From: Hanleya hanleyi
Lineage: Eukaryota > Mollusca > Polyplacophora > Lepidopleurida > Hanleyidae
Assembly (NCBI GenBank): GCA_036873755.1
Contig: JAVTVY010033662.1
Location: 1-64,000 of the forward strand
Reading direction: 5' to 3'
Length of the DNA: 64,000 nt
Part shown: positions 57,594 to 64,000 of the stretch, piece by piece
How the letters are laid out: each line of letters begins with the position of its first letter
How positions within the stretch are numbered: the stretch's first letter is position 1
Program-made: the position numbers and the translations under genes
The notes under the pieces: model-generated
Told to the model about the DNA's origin: nothing
The model's input: only the letters and a program-made list of their open reading frames with translations
Database searches by the model: none

Positions 57594-59369
57594 TTAGGTT
57601 GGGCCTTGATAATTTGGCCGGGTCCCGACCCTTGAACTCGGCGCTTGGTAGTTTCCCTGATTGTTATTTCTACCAAAAGCCGCATTTTGAGCACTTGGAG
57701 CATTGCGATTACCATAATAGGGCTGATTGCCCCTCTCATTTCTCCTATCCCATGCCCAGTTTCTATCTTGTCTGTTATTTCCATTACCACCAGTAACCTG
57801 CGGCCTATTGGGTGGATTTTCTGAAGTTGGTCCCCCTTTCACCAAGCCTTTCTTCAACTCAGAAAACTCTTTTTGTAACCCTTTTACTTCAGTCACCAGA
57901 GATGTGATATTGGTTCCCAATTCATCTCGTGACTTTGAGTCATCAGATTTTTCATGAACCATATTGGCTACATGTACATGGCGACCACGTTGCCGATCGG
58001 CCAACCTGTGCGTTTCTAGACGAACAGCTATAACTTCAACATCAGCCATAGTCTTAGGTTGAGCTTCACGCAAGCGAAGTCTCATATCAGCATCATGGAT
58101 TGCATCAATAAAGTGGTCGATTGCTAGAGTGTCTAGCAGGGCGACAGGTGCATTGGGATATGCCTGACGAGTCAACTTTCTTATGGACTGAGCTAATTCA
58201 GGCAAAGTTTCAGTTTTTCCCCGTAACCTGGTTTGTAATCTAGCCCTGAAAACCTCAGCTCGGTTTACTGAACCAAATCGATAACTAAGAGATTTTACTA
58301 GGCAGTCATAGTTGCGCCTTTCAGTCTCTGATAACTCACTAAGAACAGCTCTTGCTGCTCCCTTCAGGCTTCCTGCAAGATATAGTGCCTTAGTGGAGTA
58401 ATTCCACCCATTTATGTCTGCCAAAATACCAAATTGAGTTAGCCACTCTTCCCAATCCTCGAACCCATCATAAGTCTGAGGTCTCATTTTTAATGTGCCA
58501 TTATGTGCAGAATGAGCGAAAGAACAATTCATAGGAATTTGTCCAGTGTCAATATCTCCTGCGTCAAGTCTGACATGCCCGTTACCAGGACTACCACCCT
58601 GTCCAGGTTGATGATTTTGTTTATTGCCAACACTGTAAAATGGCACATAATTGGCTTCATCAATTCCAGCAATTTCCTGAGGAGTACTAGCAACAAATCC
58701 AAGTCCCTGATTTTCATATTTCAGACCAGTGCCTTCTCTAGGCCATGGTGAATCAGCATGTGGGGGTGTGTTGCTACTTTCATGTTTCAAATCTACATGT
58801 TCAGGGTCCTGAGTATGCCCCCACCTCAAAACAGGCCTGGAATTTGCAACATCTACATGTAATGGTTGCCTCTCCATTTCTGGAGTAGTCTGGGAATGTT
58901 GAGTGCTGTAAAAGTCTGGTCTTTTCAAGTCAAACTGTTTTGCATTTACAGATTTTGGGAGTTTGTCACTTGTCTCCGTTAATTGTTTACCCTCGCCGGA
59001 TAATCTGTCATATTTCTCTTCCAAACAGTTAATTTTCTCAAAGAGTAGACCAAATTGATCTTTATTCTGCTTCAGATTCTCAGATATTTCATTTATTTGG
59101 CATTTTGTTTTTCTCTGATTTTCTGCTAACTCATCAAAATTCCATTTAATTTGATTGATAAGTTGATTAGCCAATTGACTAAACTGTTCTGACAATGCAG
59201 CTGAAAGCTCTTTAGTAGAACTAAGAGATTCTTTTGTTTCATTAGCATTGTCAAGTTCAAGAAATACAGCATTCTCCAGGTCGGGGATTTCAAGATCTGT
59301 ATCACTGTCATGAGAAGTTTCACCACATAGGTTTGGTGACTTAAAAGTCACAACATTCGAGTCATCCAT
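57594..59369 (-). CDS. Gypsy Gag
   Basis: 591 codons from an ATG about 164 nt below the 5' LTR. The first third is acidic with likely coiled-coil (repeated E/L/N-rich segments). The capsid-like core includes YDGFEDWEEWLTQFGI, ALYLAGSLKGAARAVL and LTRQAYPNAPVALLDTLAID, typical of retrotransposon Gag capsids, at about residues 295-460. The C-terminus is rich in N, Q, R and G and shows no CCHC zinc knuckle, which most Gags have for RNA binding. It assembles virus-like particles in the cytoplasm. Intact. Confidence 0.85.
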   Translation of the reverse strand: MDDSNVVTFKSPNLCGETSHDSDTDLEIPDLENAVFLELDNANETKESLSSTKELSAALSEQFSQLANQLINQIKWNFDELAENQRKTKCQINEISENLKQNKDQFGLLFEKINCLEEKYDRLSGEGKQLTETSDKLPKSVNAKQFDLKRPDFYSTQHSQTTPEMERQPLHVDVANSRPVLRWGHTQDPEHVDLKHESSNTPPHADSPWPREGTGLKYENQGLGFVASTPQEIAGIDEANYVPFYSVGNKQNHQPGQGGSPGNGHVRLDAGDIDTGQIPMNCSFAHSAHNGTLKMRPQTYDGFEDWEEWLTQFGILADINGWNYSTKALYLAGSLKGAARAVLSELSETERRNYDCLVKSLSYRFGSVNRAEVFRARLQTRLRGKTETLPELAQSIRKLTRQAYPNAPVALLDTLAIDHFIDAIHDADMRLRLREAQPKTMADVEVIAVRLETHRLADRQRGRHVHVANMVHEKSDDSKSRDELGTNITSLVTEVKGLQKEFSELKKGLVKGGPTSENPPNRPQVTGGNGNNRQDRNWAWDRRNERGNQPYYGNRNAPSAQNAAFGRNNNQGNYQAPSSRVGTRPNYQGPT

Positions 59370-59519
59370 TTTCAGTTTTTAGCTCTGATTTGTGTTTTCA
59401 ATCTCCAAGAGTCTGTTTCGTCCAATATACTGTCTCAATATTCCAAGGTTATCCGGCACAAATGTATCCGGTACCAAGAATATCCGGTATCGCTGCCACC
59501 AAATGTATACTATCCTTTA

Positions 59520-59531
59520 CCGCTGCCACCA
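59520..59531 (-). promoter_or_regulatory. Primer-binding site, tRNA-Leu type
   Basis: TGGTGGCAGCGG on the minus strand lies two bases below the 5' LTR and complements CCGCTGCCACCA, the 3' end of eukaryotic tRNA-Leu species. An 11-base near-copy lies 30 bp further on (59491-59501). Confidence 0.7.
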
Positions 59532-59533
59532 AA

Positions 59534-61088
59534 TGTAACGCGCTACCCTATCTGTCACTCAGTGTATCTCACTGGTGTGTGATTTCTCTCCGGAGGCGAA
59601 AATGAGAGTAGGGTAAACACATCACATTCAGAGTTCGGTACTCTGTAAACCATGAATCGGGTTCGAATGAGACAGTAATATACTAGACATGCAAAACACA
59701 AACAGACTCAAAGATAACGGAGATTGTGATTCAGGTGAAATATAACATGAACAATTTTATTCATCAATGTACAAATGTTGTATATGGGTATAAGTATATG
59801 GTAATATGTACTGTAGGTTCAGTTTACATATACACCGTGATTAGATGATCAGGTCAGAATCAGTTCAGTTTGTGCCAAATCCGGCACCGGTTCAGTTTGC
59901 GCCAAATCCGGCACTGCATGTTTGATTGGTTCAGTTTGTGCCAAATCCGGCACAGCAGAGCTAGCATGGTACTTATTATCAAGTGTCAAAATTATATAAT
60001 ATGGTGCTCCGAAAATGGTGCAAATCTCAGCACTGGACTAGGTGCAGGTTGCATAATTTAGGCTTGCTCCGAAAACGGTGCAGCTTGCAGAATTCACGCT
60101 TGCTCCGAATACGGTGCAGCTCGCGGAGATGTTTTACTACACAGAGTTTGCGCCAGATCTGGCACACTCCGAAATAGTAGACCTCTAAAAATTCCCTATG
60201 TGGTGAAACGTCTACATAAATTGCCAAAATATTTGGAGAAGATATCTGAATTCAACTCCAAGCTTTAGTTTCATATATAATTTAGTAATTTATTCTCAAG
60301 CACTAACGCCAATTCTTTCCCAGGGTCGTCGCATAATTTCACGACATCGGGAGCAATGTGCGTGATGACGCAATACAGAAATCCCGACCTGTTTACATGC
60401 TAATAAGATCACATGACCGTGCCATAACAAGTGAATGACAACTGCACCATGCTACAATATTATTAGCTGTAACTCACCAGTGGTGGGTATTCCATCATGC
60501 CTTGTGCCATATCCGGCGTAACACTTTCGAGAATAAATTTAGCAATTTAGTTTTCGGCCAAAACCTCTCCAAAAACACATCCAAACTTTCGAAGAATATG
60601 TTGGAGATCCCTTGTCTACTGAAAATGCGCGTATTTATAGTTTTCTGACCTGACCTCTGACCTCGTATAGTAACCAATCAAATAACACGGTAAGTGACGC
60701 AAACACGCCCCTAAGGTAGATTGACAGGGAAAACCCCGCTCTGCAGAAAACAGCATGGCAGAAAGCGGAAGATTTCAACCGTCAACGAGACGATCCATAG
60801 CTCAAAACAGTGCACTCTTATCTTATAAACAACGGACAGTATCTTCAGGGATGTTTTAGTGGTACATAGATGTTTGAGACGTAAGAATAATGTACCAAAG
60901 AAGGGACAAAATATACTAGTCAGCTTCCGAGATCGTCGGAAAAGGTGAGCAAATAACAACAACAACATCCTCAAGTTTTTGACAGGTGCACGAAATATAC
61001 GACCTAAAACGTCTCCAATATCGCATAAAGACACAACAGGTTTGCATGAATATATGCCTCAAGATTAAATAAGGCCTGGGCCGCTACA
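59534..61088 (-). repeat. 5' LTR of the gypsy element
   Basis: 1,555 bp, nearly identical to 49805-51360 with about six differences by eye. The promoter TATAAATA is at 60632-60639 on the minus strand. Confidence 0.95.
60632..60639 (-). promoter_or_regulatory. LTR TATA box
   Basis: TATAAATA on the minus strand in the 5' LTR, about 450 bp from its start. It would begin transcription towards gag. Confidence 0.5.
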
Positions 61089-61303
61089 TTATATTCAAAT
61101 GATTTAATTACATCACTAAAATGATTTGCTGGTATCGGGAAATCGACGTTTTAGGTGATATCATCAACTTGTTTGGTGATATCAGCGAATCGTTTGATAA
61201 CATCAGCAAATCGCTCATAGTGACATCATCAGATCATTTGAAGATTATGCTGATACGGAATAAAAAGTAAAACGGTGTGCCATACGAAAGCATGATTGCA
61301 AAT

Positions 61304-61939
61304 TTAAAGTGATCGTAAACCCTCAAGTAAAGTTTCCATCAAATGAAAGACCATTGCAAACAGTGTGGAAAAATACTTATTACACAGAGTAAACTGCAAA
61401 TAAAGCATGGTATTCTATGGAGGTCTGCTACGATCATATCTAGGTCCGGTAACGTCACACTGCCTGAATACATATATTTCAAACTTTGTATGCACTTTCC
61501 AACGCTTGATTCAAGCTTAAGGTGTGTATACTTTGAGTTTCAACACAGACTCACTGTTCCAATATGCATGTTTCACCAAAATCTGGGAGATGGTAACTCG
61601 TAAGGGTCAAATCAATTTGAATCTTGCATTTAATTTCCCCGATTTTGGTGAAACATGCACATTGGAGCAGTGAGTCTGTTGAAACTCAAAGTATACACAC
61701 CTTAAGCTTGAATCAATCATTGGCAAGTGCATACACAGTTTGAAATATATGTATTAAGGCAGTTTGACGTCACCGTACCTAGATATGATTGCAACAGACC
61801 ACCATAGAATACCATGCTTTATTTGCAGTTTACTGTGTGTAATAAAATCGTAAAAAGTTACAATAAATATTTTCCCACACAGTTCGTAATGGCCTTTGAT
61901 TTGATGGAAACTATACTTCAGGGTTTACGATCACTTTAA
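61304..61939. mobile_element. Foldback MITE, TTAA-bounded, copy B
   Basis: Counterpart of 17432-18180 without the 113-bp internal duplication. Ends TTAAAGTGATCG and CGATCACTTTAA. Confidence 0.85.
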
Positions 61940-62109
61940 CTATGTGTGCCATTTTGTTGCCCACAAAGGTAATCTCCCGCGTGATGATGTAGTGAGTATA
62001 TTGGCCTTGGCTAGACCTGTTTTTTTTTATAGTTTTTTGAACGAAATCCGACAGATCAAAGAATAGACACCTGCTGATGTTTAATATTTTCTCGATCAGC
62101 ATCAGAACG

Positions 62110-63177
62110 GCATATAAGCTTATCATCTCACCGGCCTTCTGTCGTGACGGACCAATGACAATTATAGGTACTCCATCGTATAAACGCGAACGAGGGTGGA
62201 CAAGGTGAGACGTTCATGATGTCAAAACAGAAAAAAATATTTTATAACTAGCATCTCCAGCTAAATTTTTTCAGTGCTTATAAGCTCCCGATCTTGCCTC
62301 CCTCTCCCACCCACCCACCACCACCAAACACCCCGTCTAATATTAAAATTGTGGGATGGAAGTTAATAATAGGGACAATATACAGCTCGCTGAGAAACAT
62401 TGATACGGATTAAAATTCACCGTTACTTAAACCGCTGAGATCACATAATACTTCGCGAAGATCAGCCCACCTCTCCAACAGCCGCTCGATAACCAAGAAT
62501 TCTCATCGACGAATCGGCACATATCACAGTTTTCAAAGTTAAAAGGAAGCTGAGTCAACCATTTATTTGTAAATATCTGTATTCCAGAGCAAGTAAACTT
62601 TCAGTCAGTATTAACTTCTAGATAACAAAAGTAGTGTTTTTAATGAAAGGTAAACACAGGCAAAAGTGCGAAAAAGGTCCGTTGTGTTAACATGTAACAG
62701 AGGTGATAACTTTTGTTACAAAATGGAAGTAAGAAATATTATTTGACTTTCAGTATTAGTACACCACAACAAAGTTTATTTATCATACTTTCTGGTGGTA
62801 TCAACGGCTAAGAAAATAAATTTTTATTCAGTACATTATAAAGTCGTATACCCAGCCAGATATGAAGGTCTACTGCGACGATCGCTGTATCTGGCGCATG
62901 TGCAAAGCTCTCTGATGAAAATAGCTGGGCACGATACCATATAGCTGCATATGTATTGCAAATTGCAGATATTCAAATCGCAGAAACAAGCAAAAAAGTC
63001 AATATTTTGGACCATGTGGACATATCTAAACCGAAAGTCATCAACCGATGCGCTGATACAAAAACAAAAGCAAAGTTGAATGAACTATGGCTACGGGAAA
63101 TATGTGAGGAATAATAAAAATCCAAAAACATATGGTTCAAGGACAAAAACGTGGTTCGAGAGTCTGCCAATGCGCCT
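62110..63177. other. Block present only in copy B, no gene seen
   Basis: About 1.07 kb between two homologous blocks of the duplication. It is AT-rich with no recognisable frame; a CCCACC-rich stretch lies near 62300. No target duplication or terminal repeats were found. Confidence 0.45.
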
Positions 63178-64000
63178 TCATTGTGTTGAAGACAAAAACT
63201 CCATAAACATGGATAAATATGTAACTGTCTCACCTCGAAGGAAAATCGCAAAAGCGAGAAAACCAATGTCTGATACGCGAAGCCAAAACAATTTGTATTC
63301 CGATGCGACTAAACGTGGAATCGCGGTGATCACGAAAGACAATTTCGCGAGGAAACAATAATTCCAGGAAGACCACCTGAGCTGGAGGGAAGGAGAAAAG
63401 AAAGGACAATCAGCGGACCGAGAACCAAATTGGAAGGGGTACACATCGACCTTCTGCGCTCCAGAAAGGGTTCAACAAAGTCTGTTTCGCCGCTCCGACA
63501 ATCGCAAATAAGAAGAAGATCGTATATGATGCTTGTGTGATCAGTCTAATACAAGTAGATTAGTGAGAAGAAATATTCAGAACAGAAAAAATGTGGAATA
63601 GCAAAAGCGTCATTTGGACTATAATCTCTATTGAAACAATACGGATATCTTCAATTCGAATTGACTCGCAATTCGTTTAGTACGGGTATACAGTACAGGT
63701 ATTAAATGTTAACGAATGACAAAACTATATATAAATTTGAACACGAAGAGAGACTTGAAGGATTCAAGGAGAATTAACAATAATTCCTAAAATACCGACG
63801 AACAGATCGGCGAATGGCATTATGTTTATAAAGGTGCTTACCCTACAGCTTTTATGTAGTATTTTGGCATGTTTAAACTATTATAACATGATTGGGTATC
63901 TCCTGGCAACGTCTAAGATATATATATCAGCTCGCTTGAAATAGTATTTCTTTTCTCACTTAAGAACATCGAAAGATGTACATATTCAGAAAAAATACAT

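Larger units (their letters stand above)
49805..61088 (-). mobile_element. Ty3/gypsy LTR retrotransposon, near-complete, with third ORF
   Basis: An 11.3-kb element on the minus strand with TTAT target duplications (49801-49804 and 61089-61092) and an empty site in copy A near 17223. Order: 5' LTR, tRNA-Leu-type primer site, gag, protease-RT-RNase H-integrase, third ORF, purine tract, 3' LTR. By eye the LTRs differ at about six positions in 1,555, so insertion is recent. Known damage is one frameshift in reverse transcriptase and a frame change in the third ORF. Confidence 0.9.
37117..63990 (+). repeat. Large duplicated segment, copy B (with insertions)
   Basis: The homologous blocks are 37117-38118, 42623-44976, 46390-49804, 61089-62110 and 63178-63990. 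Relative to copy A it has gained the LTR elements at 38119-42622 and 49805-61088, the inverted-repeat element at 44977-46389, an inverted Penelope-type flank repeat (37262-37460), and a unique block at 62110-63177. It lacks A's 13931-15248. Copy B may continue past the window. Confidence 0.85.

Overview
The window is eukaryotic. It has intron-split coding sequence with GT/AG junctions, LTR retrotransposons with target-site duplications, many foldback elements and minisatellites, and almost no intact host gene. A SINE-like repeat (core GTGAGTGAGTGAATATAAT, near 22422, 23244 and 28850) and tandem AGGTCA-rich repeats resemble repeats I associate with marine molluscs, particularly gastropods. That assignment is from memory and is tentative.

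Layout. (1) 1-1898: a minus-strand reading frame, open to the window edge, for the N-terminal part of a Polinton/adintovirus-like protein-primed DNA polymerase. It has a TATA box and an upstream array of 17 44-bp repeats, each holding a consensus YY1 site. (2) 1900-9300: no convincing gene; a 36-bp minisatellite, foldback and TTAA-flanked elements, a Penelope-type flank repeat and a ~160-bp tandem repeat. (3) 9304-19140: copy A of a large repeated segment, carrying a broken Penelope-like reverse transcriptase at 13998-14852. (4) 19140-27560: a four-exon minus-strand gene for a PMP22/claudin-like tetraspan protein of 161 aa, the only convincing host gene. (5) 27579-30370: a region bounded by inverted ACGATG-type arrays and filled with AGGTCA repeats, a MITE and a SINE-like insert with a 10-bp duplication. 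(6) 31475-37080: a virus-like module with two convergent genes. One is a plus-strand CARD / basic linker / PC4-like gene, broken by frameshifts and a stop. The other is a minus-strand acidic protein built of repeats and broken at G-runs. Each has its own tandem array upstream. (7) 37117-63990: copy B of the large segment, interrupted by three elements absent from copy A.

The three insertions in copy B are: a deleted LTR element (38119-42622) whose integrase end lies upstream of reverse transcriptase (Gmr1-type order); a 1.4-kb element with ~230-bp terminal inverted repeats (44977-46389); and a nearly intact 11.3-kb Ty3/gypsy element (49805-61088). In the gypsy element I count about six differences between the LTRs. 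It has gag, a pol broken by one frameshift in reverse transcriptase, and a third ORF with a zinc-finger-like segment and a KCTD/Kv-T1 BTB domain.

The strongest candidate for an undescribed system is the set of three virus-like genes (near 924, 32552 and 34527). Their core promoters are alike: TATAAAAGG, 22-23 bp, then CATTCA in two of them, and a closely related sequence in the third. Each has its own tandem-repeat array upstream. The second strongest is the zinc finger plus BTB accessory ORF inside the young gypsy element.
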